Below, one piece after another: positions 18,546-25,950 of a stretch of DNA of 64,000 nt. How positions within the stretch are numbered: the first letter of the stretch is position 1; the number at the start of each line of letters is the position of its first letter. The position numbers and the translations under genes are program-made. The notes under the pieces are model-generated. The model did not search any database. It was not told the origin of the DNA and saw only the letters and a list, made by a program, of their open reading frames with translations. Origin of the DNA: an uncultured Clostridia bacterium (GTDB lineage Bacteria > Bacillota > Clostridia > Oscillospirales > Oscillospiraceae); the NCBI GenBank assembly GCA_932222125.1, contig CAKNZJ010000038.1:11950-75949 (forward strand), read 5' to 3'.

Positions 18546-20096
18546 TTAATAATGCAGCTTATATAGATGGATCAGACCTTCCCCATCCAGAGACACACCC
18601 TTGAGTTCGCTGTTAGCCAACACATAGGTGTTTGGCACATAGATGGGCACCCAAGGAGCGGCCTGATCGATGATAGACACCGCCTGACTGTACAGCTCTA
18701 CCCGTTTATCACTGTCACTGGTCTCCCTGGCAGACTGAAGCAGTGCGTCCACCTCATCGCTCTGATAGTTGCTCCAGTTATAGGTGGCACCCTGGGTAAA
18801 CAGTCTGGGCAGCACCAGCTCAGCGTCAGCTAACGCACCCCACTGGGCGGCAAAGACCGGGCACTGATGATTGGCAAAGCTGTCCATACGGATGCCCACG
18901 TCACGGCGTTCCACCTTGGCGGTGATACCGATCTGTCTCAGATAGCTCTGGGCGGTGGTGGCAATGGTCTCGGCAATATCAGAGAAAACCACGATGGTGG
19001 TCTCAAAACCATCGGGATAACCGGCCTGGGCCAGCAGCTCCTTGGCCTTCTCCACATTGTGCTCATAACCGGCAGGGTTCTCCTCTACATAACCCAGCGT
19101 GCTGGGCGGGATCACGGTATAGGACACAGTGCCAAGTCCATTGGCCGCCACAGTCAGGATGCCCTCCCGGTCTAGGGCATAGGCCACAGCCTGACGGACC
19201 AGTTCATTGTCAAATGGGGCCATGGTGACATCAAAACCGATGTATTGAATGGTGGTACCCGCCTTCTCATGCAGCTTCACCTTGTTATCCCTCTGAACCG
19301 TTTCATAGTCCGGGGTGGCAAAGGCAGTGCTGATGTCCGCTTCACCAGTCTGCACCAGAACGGTGCGGGAGCTGTCCTCAGCCACGTTTCGGAACGTCAA
19401 AGAATCGTTCTGGGCGGCAGTGTCGGGATCAAAGTAGTCTGTGTTTTTGGAAACGGTGACGCTGACGCCCTCCTCCCGGCCAGTAAGCACGTAGCGGCCG
19501 CTGGTCACCGGCTGGCTCCAATCGCCGGAGCTCTCCACCTGCTCTAAGTAGGTCTTTGGCAAAATGGCAGAACCAGGATGAGCCAGGGCCTGATACAGCG
19601 CGGGGCTGGGACCCGTGGTGGTGATCGTGACCTCATAGTCTCCGGTGGCCCGGATCGTGTCCACCGTGGCCATCAAATTGGCAAACACCTCGCTCTGATG
19701 AGCCCGTTCCAGGGAGTAAGCTACGTCCTCTGCGGTAATCTCGGCGCCGTCAGAGAACTTGGCCCCCTGTCTAATGGTAAATACATACTGAGTGTCAGAC
19801 ACTTCCTCATAGTGATCCACCAGCTCGGGAACAGGCTGCATATCCTCGTCAGTGTCAAATAAGCGGCTGTAAATCAGCCGATATATAATCTGATCCTGCA
19901 AAGCGGAGCTGCCAATGGGGTCATAGGTGGTCAGGTCCTGGACCATAGCCACCACTAAGTCGTTGTCCCGAGCCTCAACAGCTCCGCTGGCGGAGCCGGA
20001 ACTGGCCGGGTCCATCTGGCCACAGGCGGACAGCACAGCCAACACCAGGGTGGCGGACAGTAGCGTGGCAAGCAGCCGTCTCAATAAGTTTTTCAT
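18546..20096 (-). CDS. ABC transporter substrate-binding lipoprotein (SBP family 5)
   Basis: 516-residue extracytoplasmic receptor for the importer. It has a lipoprotein signal peptide with lipobox LSAC (Cys25). The mature part shows the family-5 opening DLTTYDPIGSSALQDQIIYR and the TAEDVAYSLERA motif. First gene of a five-gene operon (receptor, two permeases, two ATPases). Family 5 receptors bind oligopeptides, dipeptides, nickel or heme; nothing here tells which. Confidence 0.93.
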   Translation of the reverse strand: MKNLLRRLLATLLSATLVLAVLSACGQMDPASSGSASGAVEARDNDLVVAMVQDLTTYDPIGSSALQDQIIYRLIYSRLFDTDEDMQPVPELVDHYEEVSDTQYVFTIRQGAKFSDGAEITAEDVAYSLERAHQSEVFANLMATVDTIRATGDYEVTITTTGPSPALYQALAHPGSAILPKTYLEQVESSGDWSQPVTSGRYVLTGREEGVSVTVSKNTDYFDPDTAAQNDSLTFRNVAEDSSRTVLVQTGEADISTAFATPDYETVQRDNKVKLHEKAGTTIQYIGFDVTMAPFDNELVRQAVAYALDREGILTVAANGLGTVSYTVIPPSTLGYVEENPAGYEHNVEKAKELLAQAGYPDGFETTIVVFSDIAETIATTAQSYLRQIGITAKVERRDVGIRMDSFANHQCPVFAAQWGALADAELVLPRLFTQGATYNWSNYQSDEVDALLQSARETSDSDKRVELYSQAVSIIDQAAPWVPIYVPNTYVLANSELKGVSLDGEGLIHLYKLHY

Positions 20097-20153
20097 GTAA
20101 TTTCCCTTCCTTCCAACCGTTTTGAATACTGTATTCCTATCGGATTTATAGGC

Positions 20154-20182
20154 ATTGTACCATCTTTTTCAATCAATGTCAA
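20154..20182 (-). promoter_or_regulatory. Promoter of the peptide-type ABC importer operon
   Basis: Minus strand TTGACA (20182-20177), 17-base spacer, TACAAT (20159-20154), 58 bases upstream of the binding-protein start. The region to the divergent SDR gene is otherwise AT-rich and empty. Confidence 0.75.
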
Positions 20183-20275
20183 AATAAAATATATTACCAT
20201 GATAACATTTTTTCCAGTGCCTTGCAAGTTTCTTTTCCCCCGCGCCGTACCCCGGTATCATCTCTCAAAATTCTA

Positions 20276-20303
20276 TTTACTTTTCCAAAAACCAGGGTAT
20301 AAT
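20276..20303 (+). promoter_or_regulatory. Promoter of the SDR gene
   Basis: TTTACT at 20276-20281, 16-base spacer, TATAAT at 20298-20303, 66 bases before the start codon. Confidence 0.55.
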
Positions 20304-20369
20304 GCAAGATAGAAGGTTTATCCTCCCAGCATTCCATGTTCCACAACGAATCAATAAGGAGATGATATT

Positions 20370-21170
20370 ATGGGATTCCTAACCGGTAAAACAGCAATCA
20401 TCACTGGCGCAGGCCGCGCGGTATTAAAGAATGGGCGATGCGGCTCCATCGGCTATGGCATCGCTACCGCATATGCCAAAGAGGGCGCAAATTTGGTTAT
20501 CACTGGGCGCAATGTAAAAAAACTGGAGGACGCCAAGGAAGAGCTGGAGCGGCTCTATAACATCAAAGTACTCCCCATCCAGGCAGATGTCAGCGCCAAG
20601 TCGGACAACCTGGCTGTGGTACAGAGCGTGGTGGACAAGGCCATGGAAGTCTTTGGCCGTATCGACGTACTCATCAATAACGCTCAGGCCTCCGCCTCTG
20701 GGGTCACCCTGGCAGATCACACCACGGAGCAGTTTGACCTGTCCCTCTATTCCGGTCTATACGCCGCGTTCTACTATATGAAAGCCTGCTATCCCCATCT
20801 CAAGGAGACCAAGGGTTCTGTCATTAACTTCGCCTCCGGCGCCGGCCTGTTTGGCAACTATGGGCAGTGCGCTTACGCAGCCGCCAAAGAGGGTATCCGT
20901 GGACTCACCCGGGTGGCGGCCACCGAGTGGGCCCAAGACGGCATCAACGTGAACATCGTCTGCCCCCTGGCCTGGACCGCCCAGTTAGAGCAATTCCAGG
21001 AGGCCTATCCGGAAGCATATAAGGCCAATGTCCACACCCCGCCCGCCGGCCATTTTGGTGATCCAGAGCTGGAGATCGGCCGGGTGTGCGTCCAACTGGC
21101 ATCCCCAGACTTCAAATATATGACCGGCGAGACGCTGACCCTGGAAGGTGGCCTTGGACAGCGTCCGTAA
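20370..21170 (+). CDS. Short-chain dehydrogenase/reductase
   Basis: 266-residue Rossmann-fold oxidoreductase. The catalytic Ser (INFASGAG) and YAAAK (Tyr-x-x-x-Lys) are intact, as is the NNA-type strand (LINNAQAS). The cofactor glycine motif is unusual: TGAG is separated from GSIGYG by about nine residues (RAVLKNGRC) where most members have three. The ending GETLTLEGG is typical. A following Arg in the second strand (TGRN) suggests NADP(H). Substrate unknown; in a gut clostridium steroid, sugar or keto-acyl substrates are all possible. Confidence 0.88.
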   Translation: MGFLTGKTAIITGAGRAVLKNGRCGSIGYGIATAYAKEGANLVITGRNVKKLEDAKEELERLYNIKVLPIQADVSAKSDNLAVVQSVVDKAMEVFGRIDVLINNAQASASGVTLADHTTEQFDLSLYSGLYAAFYYMKACYPHLKETKGSVINFASGAGLFGNYGQCAYAAAKEGIRGLTRVAATEWAQDGINVNIVCPLAWTAQLEQFQEAYPEAYKANVHTPPAGHFGDPELEIGRVCVQLASPDFKYMTGETLTLEGGLGQRP

Positions 21171-21203
21171 TGGAGCGCCTCAGTTCATCCCAATATCAAT
21201 TTT

Positions 21204-21240
21204 AGGGGAAGGCCCGCAGGCAGCGGACCTTCCCCTATTT
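21204..21240. terminator. Terminator shared by SDR gene and metY
   Basis: AGGGGAAGG (21204-21212) pairs with CCTTCCCCT (21228-21236) around a smaller internal CGC/GCG stem, followed by ATTT. It lies between the two convergent genes. Confidence 0.7.
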
Positions 21241-21290
21241 CCGTTCCAGCCTGCCCAACTGCAGGACAATGGAATGAAGCAGATGCTCAC

Positions 21291-22583
21291 TCAGCCCTTC
21301 ACCTTGACAAATGCCTGCTCCAGATCAGCGAGAATATCATCGATGTGCTCGGTGCCAATGGACAGCCGGATAGTGTTTGGTTTGATGCCCTGCTCCTCCA
21401 ATTCCCGGTCATTAAGCTGGGAGTGGGTGGTGGTGGCGGGATGAATGACCAACGACTTCACATCCGCCACGTTGGCCAGCAAAGAGAAAATCTCCAGGCT
21501 GTCGATGAACCTATGTGCCTCCGCCTGGCCGCCCTTGATCCCAAAGGTAAAAATAGATGCCCCTCCCTTGGGGAAGTACTTTTGATAGAGGGCATGGTCA
21601 GGATGGTTGGATAAGGAGGGATGATTGACATACTCTACCTGGGGATGTCCAGCCAGATACTCCACCACCCGCTTGGCATTTTCAGCATGCCGTTCCAGCC
21701 GGAGCGAGAGCGTCTCCACACCTTGCAGGAGCAGGAACGCATTGAACGGCGAGATGGCCGCGCCGGTATCCCGCAGCAAAATCGCGCGAATATAGGTGAC
21801 AAAGGCGGCAGCGCCGGCGGCATCCACAAATGATACCCCATGATAGCTGGGATTTGGGTCGGCAATGGGCCGGTACTTTCCACTGGCCCGCCAGTCAAAT
21901 TTTCCCGAGTCTACGATGATTCCGCCTAACGTAGTCCCGTGTCCCCCAATAAATTTGGTCGCAGAGTGGACCACGATATCCGCGCCATGCTCAATGGGCC
22001 GGATTAGATAGGGCGTGCCAAAGGTATTGTCAATGACCAAGGGCAGACCATGCCGGTGGGCAATGTCAGCTATCTTATCAATGTCCGGTATATCAGAATT
22101 GGGATTACCCAAGGTCTCAATAAAGACCGCTTTGGTGTTGGCACGGATGGCCTCCTCTACCTCCCTCTCATTATGAATATCCACAAAGGTGGTCTCCACC
22201 CCAAACAGCGGCAGGGTATGAGCCAGCAAGTTATAGGTGCCCCCATAGATAGTCTTTTGGGCAATGATGTGAGCCCCTGCTCCGGCCAGGGCCTGAATGG
22301 TATAGGTAATGGCCGCCGCTCCAGAAGCCAACGCCAAAGCGGCCACCCCGCCTTCCAGGGCTGCCAGCCGCTTCTCCAGCACCTCCTGGGTTGAGTTGGT
22401 CAACCTGCCATAGATGTTACCACTGTCGGCAAGCTCAAAACGGGCGGCGGCATGGGCAGCGTTGTGGAATACATACGACGCGGTCTGATAGATTGGTACT
22501 GCCCGGGCATCTGTAGCTGAATCGGCTTGTTCCTGCCCCACATGAAGCTGAAGTGTCTCAAATTTGTATTGATGATCGCTCAT
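21291..22583 (-). CDS. metY: O-acetylhomoserine aminocarboxypropyltransferase (sulfhydrylase)
   Basis: PLP enzyme joining O-acetylhomoserine with sulfide (or methanethiol) to give homocysteine. It has the Cys/Met-metabolism fold: substrate-binding YGRLTNSTQ, the Asp of VIDNTFGTPYL, and the PLP lysine in HSATKFIGGHG. 430 aa matches MetY rather than the approximately 380 aa MetB/MetC. I choose the ATG at 22583, six bases behind GAGGAAA, over Met at 22598. Preceded by a long leader with an attenuator. Pairs functionally with the divergent metA. Confidence 0.93.
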   Translation of the reverse strand: MSDHQYKFETLQLHVGQEQADSATDARAVPIYQTASYVFHNAAHAAARFELADSGNIYGRLTNSTQEVLEKRLAALEGGVAALALASGAAAITYTIQALAGAGAHIIAQKTIYGGTYNLLAHTLPLFGVETTFVDIHNEREVEEAIRANTKAVFIETLGNPNSDIPDIDKIADIAHRHGLPLVIDNTFGTPYLIRPIEHGADIVVHSATKFIGGHGTTLGGIIVDSGKFDWRASGKYRPIADPNPSYHGVSFVDAAGAAAFVTYIRAILLRDTGAAISPFNAFLLLQGVETLSLRLERHAENAKRVVEYLAGHPQVEYVNHPSLSNHPDHALYQKYFPKGGASIFTFGIKGGQAEAHRFIDSLEIFSLLANVADVKSLVIHPATTTHSQLNDRELEEQGIKPNTIRLSIGTEHIDDILADLEQAFVKVKG

Positions 22584-22684
22584 AATCTGTTTCCTCATTT
22601 CTAATATGGTGCCAGCACATGCCGTACGCCGTACAGCAGCTGACTATTATTGTTTGACAAGATGTACGCTCGGAAAAATAGGAA

Positions 22685-22717
22685 CAAAAAAACCGGGACC
22701 TACCACTAGGCTCCCGG
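22685..22717 (-). terminator. Intrinsic terminator in the metY leader
   Basis: On the minus strand CCGGGA(G)CCTA pairs with TAGGTCCCGG around a GTGG loop, followed directly by seven T. It lies about 100 bases before metY and inside its transcript, so it must be conditional. Confidence 0.8.
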
Positions 22718-22871
22718 ACAAATATATGGCTAGTATAGGCAATTAAGCGTAGACAAGGAACCCAGCCATATGACATGCCCGGGAGCTTGACATTCGTCCA
22801 CAGCGAAAATTACTTCTCAACAGTTGAAGCAGTCCAGTTTTTATCGTTACCACCTCATTCTTTTATGATTT
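22718..22871 (-). promoter_or_regulatory. metY leader with candidate antiterminator
   Basis: About 150 bases from the predicted start site to the terminator. The segment GCTCCCGG (22786-22779) is exactly complementary to CCGGGAGC, the 5' arm of the downstream terminator, and could form an alternative antiterminator. Neither the S-box (SAM-I) core nor a T-box sequence is present. The sensed signal is unknown. Confidence 0.55.
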
Positions 22872-22878
22872 GGGAAAT

Positions 22879-22907
22879 AGTATATCCCAGCACACCAGTC
22901 TTGTCAA
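22879..22907 (-). promoter_or_regulatory. Promoter of metY
   Basis: Minus strand TTGACA (22907-22902), 17-base spacer, TATACT (22884-22879). Near-consensus and about 300 bases upstream of metY, which defines the long leader. Confidence 0.85.
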
Positions 22908-22940
22908 TAGGCAAACCGGCCTGACCAGCCAAAATTTTCA

Positions 22941-22970
22941 TTGACACCAAAAGCCCCCTTGTGGTAATAT
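22941..22970 (+). promoter_or_regulatory. Promoter of metA
   Basis: TTGACA at 22941-22946, 18-base spacer, TAATAT at 22965-22970, about 240 bases before metA. Back to back with the metY promoter. Confidence 0.75.
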
Positions 22971-22976
22971 GAACCA

Positions 22977-23155
22977 GTAGACAGCCCTCTGGTAGGCTGT
23001 GTGCCGGCCTGGGCCGGTAACCCTTTTCTAGCGCGAGGTATGGCAGATGAAATTCACAGTCAGTTATACAGCATCCATGTGCAGGATGACGCGGCTCTTG
23101 GTGCCGTATCGTCCTGATTAGATACACTCGCGATCACCGATACCACACCTTACGT
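22977..23155 (+). promoter_or_regulatory. metA leader with candidate antiterminator
   Basis: Structured leader: ACAGCC/GGCTGT hairpin (22981-23000), a CCGGCC/GGCCGG stem just after, then GCGGCTCTT at 23091-23099, which is complementary to AAGAGCCGC (23156-23164), the 5' arm of the terminator. This is the layout of a transcription-attenuating riboswitch or protein-controlled attenuator. No known class was recognised. Confidence 0.55.
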
Positions 23156-23186
23156 AAGAGCCGCAGAACTTCTGCGGCTCTTTGTC
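23156..23186 (+). terminator. Intrinsic terminator in the metA leader
   Basis: Perfect 12-bp stem AAGAGCCGCAGA/TCTGCGGCTCTT with a 3-base loop, followed by a short T-rich run. It sits 28 bases before the metA start and within its transcript. Confidence 0.75.
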
Positions 23187-23213
23187 TATTGCTTTGATTA
23201 GGAAGTGAGCGCT

Positions 23214-24164
23214 ATGCCCATTAAAATACCTGGCAATTTGCCGGCCGCCCAGACCCTGGAGAAGGAAAATATCTTTGTCATGACCGAACTTCGGGCCACC
23301 ACGCAGAACATCCGTCCCCTGCGGCTGCTGATCTTGAATCTCATGCCCACCAAGATCGCCACTGAGACCCAGTTGGCCCGGTTGCTGGGAAACACTCCAC
23401 TCCAAATTGAGATGGAATTATTGAAGGTGGAAGGCCGAGTGCCCCGGCACACCCCAGAGGAACACATGCTGGCCTTTTATAAAACCTTTCCTCAAATACG
23501 CAAAGAATATTTTGACGGCATGGTCATCACCGGCGCTCCGGTGGAGCTGCTTCCTTTTGAAGAGGTGGAGTACTGGGAAGAGCTATGCCGGATTATGGAG
23601 TGGAGCAAATCCCATGTCCACAGCACCTTTCACATCTGCTGGGCAGCTCAGGCTGCGCTGTACTACCACCATGGCATTCAAAAGATACCCCTTCCGGAAA
23701 AGCTGGCCGGGGTATTCCGTCACCGGCTCACTCACAAGCGCTCCATCCTGTTTCGCGGCTTTGACGATGAGTTTCTGGTTCCCCACTCCCGGCACACAGG
23801 CATCTGCCGGGAGGACGTGGCGGCGGTGCCCGCCCTAAAGATACTGGCAGAGAGCCCGGAGGCAGGGATATACGCCATCTCCACCAGAGGCGGGCGTCAG
23901 ATCTTTATCACCGGCCACTCAGAATACGATGCGGACACCCTAGCCACAGAATATCTCCGGGACAAGAAGGCCGGGTTGGACACCCCGCTTCCTGTCAACT
24001 ACTTTCCCAACAATGACAGCAGTCTGCCCCCTCTTTGTACCTGGCGCTCCAGCGCAAATCTGTTGTATTCCAACTGGCTGAATTATTTTGTATACCAGGC
24101 CACGCCGTATGACCTTCACAACCTTCAGAAGGTGGAGCTCCCTCACGGTCAATCAAACCCCTGA
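23214..24164 (+). CDS. metA: Homoserine O-acetyltransferase (MetA family)
   Basis: Activates homoserine for methionine synthesis. Opens with MPIKIPGNLPA and keeps the nucleophile Cys142 (HICWAAQAAL) and the GHSEYDADTLA His/Glu region. Residue 111 is Glu (TGAPVELLPF), where E. coli has Gly; in characterised MetA enzymes Glu111 goes with acetyl-CoA and Gly111 with succinyl-CoA. I therefore call it an acetyltransferase, which matches MetY next door. The start at 23214 has AGGAAG eight bases upstream. 316 aa is normal. Confidence 0.93.
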   Translation: MPIKIPGNLPAAQTLEKENIFVMTELRATTQNIRPLRLLILNLMPTKIATETQLARLLGNTPLQIEMELLKVEGRVPRHTPEEHMLAFYKTFPQIRKEYFDGMVITGAPVELLPFEEVEYWEELCRIMEWSKSHVHSTFHICWAAQAALYYHHGIQKIPLPEKLAGVFRHRLTHKRSILFRGFDDEFLVPHSRHTGICREDVAAVPALKILAESPEAGIYAISTRGGRQIFITGHSEYDADTLATEYLRDKKAGLDTPLPVNYFPNNDSSLPPLCTWRSSANLLYSNWLNYFVYQATPYDLHNLQKVELPHGQSNP

Positions 24165-24186
24165 CAAATCATCCGGCCAACGGCTC

Positions 24187-25950
24187 TCATCTGAGCAAGC
24201 GGATCAGTTTCCCCATCAGTTCCACCCGGCGGAATGGGGTCATCAGGTAAAAGCCATCGGTGTAAGGAGCGATCTCTCGGGCAATGGCGGCAGAGATGGT
24301 GACAGCCAGTTCCTCCGCCTCGTCCCGGTTCCTGTCTTGATACAAGTTTACAATCTCGTCGCACACCCGCATTCCAGCAATCTCATTATTGAGAAAACAG
24401 GCGTTGCGATGGCTGACAATGGGGAATATCCCGCCCAATATCTTGCCCTTCAGCACCTCTCTGGCCAGCTTCAAGTGATCCAACGCCTCCCTGGAATGGA
24501 TGGGCTGGGTCAAAAAACCGGACACGCCGTTTTCCTCCTTTTCTTGCGCCAGACGCAGCTGGACGGCAAAGTTGGTGGCATTTAAATTCAGCGCCGCAAA
24601 CATGCAGAAGGGGGTGGTGAGGGTATGTTCATTCAAGTCGCTGACATATCGGGCCAGCTTTCGGGCATTGAAGTTGAATACGCTCTTCACCTCGTCCCGG
24701 GCCTCTGTGGGAATCGGGTCGCCGGTGACCAATAGCACATTGTGGACGTCCTCCATGGACAGCCCCAACAGCAAAGCTTTGATCGCATTCAGGTTCCGGT
24801 CCCTGCAGGTCATATGGGGCAGCGGCTCCACCCCAAGCTCCCGCTTGAGTTTACAGGCCAGCAAGCTGCTGTCCGCTCGGGGACGGCCAATAGGACAGTC
24901 GGCAATGGTTACCGCATCTGCTCCCGCCCTGTGCAGGATACGCACCCCTTCCAAAAAACCCGCCACGTCATCGTTGACCGGCGGGTCTAACTCCACCATA
25001 ATCACCTGCTGCCTAGACTCCAACTTTTCCCATAGCTGGTTGACCCCGGGCAACGACGAGCTGCTCCCCACCCCTTTGTCTTCGCCTCTACCCCGCTGGG
25101 GCCGGGCCCCTTTTAATGCCTTGGCGGTACTGGCCATATGCTCCGGGGTGGTGCCGCAGCATCCGCCTATGATGGCAGCCCCTGCCTGAACAATCCGAAC
25201 CATCTGTTGGGCAAAGTAGTCTGGGCTGCCCTGAAATGACACCCGGCGTCCCAATACAGAGGGATATCCCGCGTTTGGCATGACGGACAGCAGCGTATCG
25301 CCCCAGTCCAGTCCTTGTATGTACTTGAGCAGATGATGGGGCCCTGAGACACAGTTGAACCCCACGCAGTCCACCATGGTCAGAGCAGCAGTCCGGCGAA
25401 ACAGCATTTGCCCTGACTGCCCTTCCCGGGTAAAACCGTCGAATCCAACGGCGAACGACACCATGAGGAAGGCGGATGGACATCGCTTCTTCAAGTATGT
25501 GGCCAGCTCCGGTATCCCCTCGTCAGTGGGCAGTGTCTCCACCAGAAAATGGGTGATACCCTGCTGGAGAAACAGCTCCGCCTGACGGCAGTATGCCGCT
25601 CCCGGCGACAATTCCTTGCCCGCCGGAATGGGCCCCAGATCGGCAAAGACCCATGCATCATAGGGCTGGGCTGCCTGCCAGGCCAACCGGCAGCTTGCCT
25701 GGATCAGTCGGGCAGCCAACTCCTCCCTACCCTCCGCCAGATCGTTTCCCACGGAAAAGGTGTTGGTCTTAATGGCCTGACATCCGCCCTCAAGATAGGC
25801 TTGGTGGATGCCGGTCACTTCCTCCGGATGATCCAGGCTGGCCAGCTCACAGCGGCAGTCTGCCCGCCCGGGCAAAGAGGTATAGTAGGTGCCCATGGCC
25901 CCGTCAAACAGCAGCGGTCTCCCCTGGGACAAATAGGTGCGGATATTCAC
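24187..25950 (-). CDS. Bifunctional homocysteine S-methyltransferase / methylenetetrahydrofolate reductase
   Basis: 587-residue fusion. Residues 1-290 are a homocysteine methyltransferase barrel beginning FDGAMGT, with the zinc cysteines of NCVSG and IGGCCGTTPEHM. Residues about 310-587 are a MetF-type domain (VELDPP, GVSGFLTQPIHS, LGGIFPIVS). The second half reduces methylene-THF to methyl-THF. The first half transfers a methyl group to homocysteine. The ATG overlaps the metH stop by four bases, so the methyl donor and the B12 synthase are co-made. Confidence 0.92.
   Translation of the reverse strand: MNIRTYLSQGRPLLFDGAMGTYYTSLPGRADCRCELASLDHPEEVTGIHQAYLEGGCQAIKTNTFSVGNDLAEGREELAARLIQASCRLAWQAAQPYDAWVFADLGPIPAGKELSPGAAYCRQAELFLQQGITHFLVETLPTDEGIPELATYLKKRCPSAFLMVSFAVGFDGFTREGQSGQMLFRRTAALTMVDCVGFNCVSGPHHLLKYIQGLDWGDTLLSVMPNAGYPSVLGRRVSFQGSPDYFAQQMVRIVQAGAAIIGGCCGTTPEHMASTAKALKGARPQRGRGEDKGVGSSSSLPGVNQLWEKLESRQQVIMVELDPPVNDDVAGFLEGVRILHRAGADAVTIADCPIGRPRADSSLLACKLKRELGVEPLPHMTCRDRNLNAIKALLLGLSMEDVHNVLLVTGDPIPTEARDEVKSVFNFNARKLARYVSDLNEHTLTTPFCMFAALNLNATNFAVQLRLAQEKEENGVSGFLTQPIHSREALDHLKLAREVLKGKILGGIFPIVSHRNACFLNNEIAGMRVCDEIVNLYQDRNRDEAEELAVTISAAIAREIAPYTDGFYLMTPFRRVELMGKLIRLLR

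Noticed and set aside
23047..23121. 24-codon peptide with three Met codons as a methionine attenuation leader
   Set aside because: A ribosome stalled at the internal Met codons would cover the antiterminator segment (23091-23099) and favour termination on starvation, the wrong logic.
22718..23155. SAM-I (S-box) or T-box riboswitch
   Set aside because: Neither the S-box core nor the T-box sequence is present in either leader.
22855..23405. Minus-strand frames across the metA leader
   Set aside because: They cross two promoters and a terminator and encode nothing recognisable.
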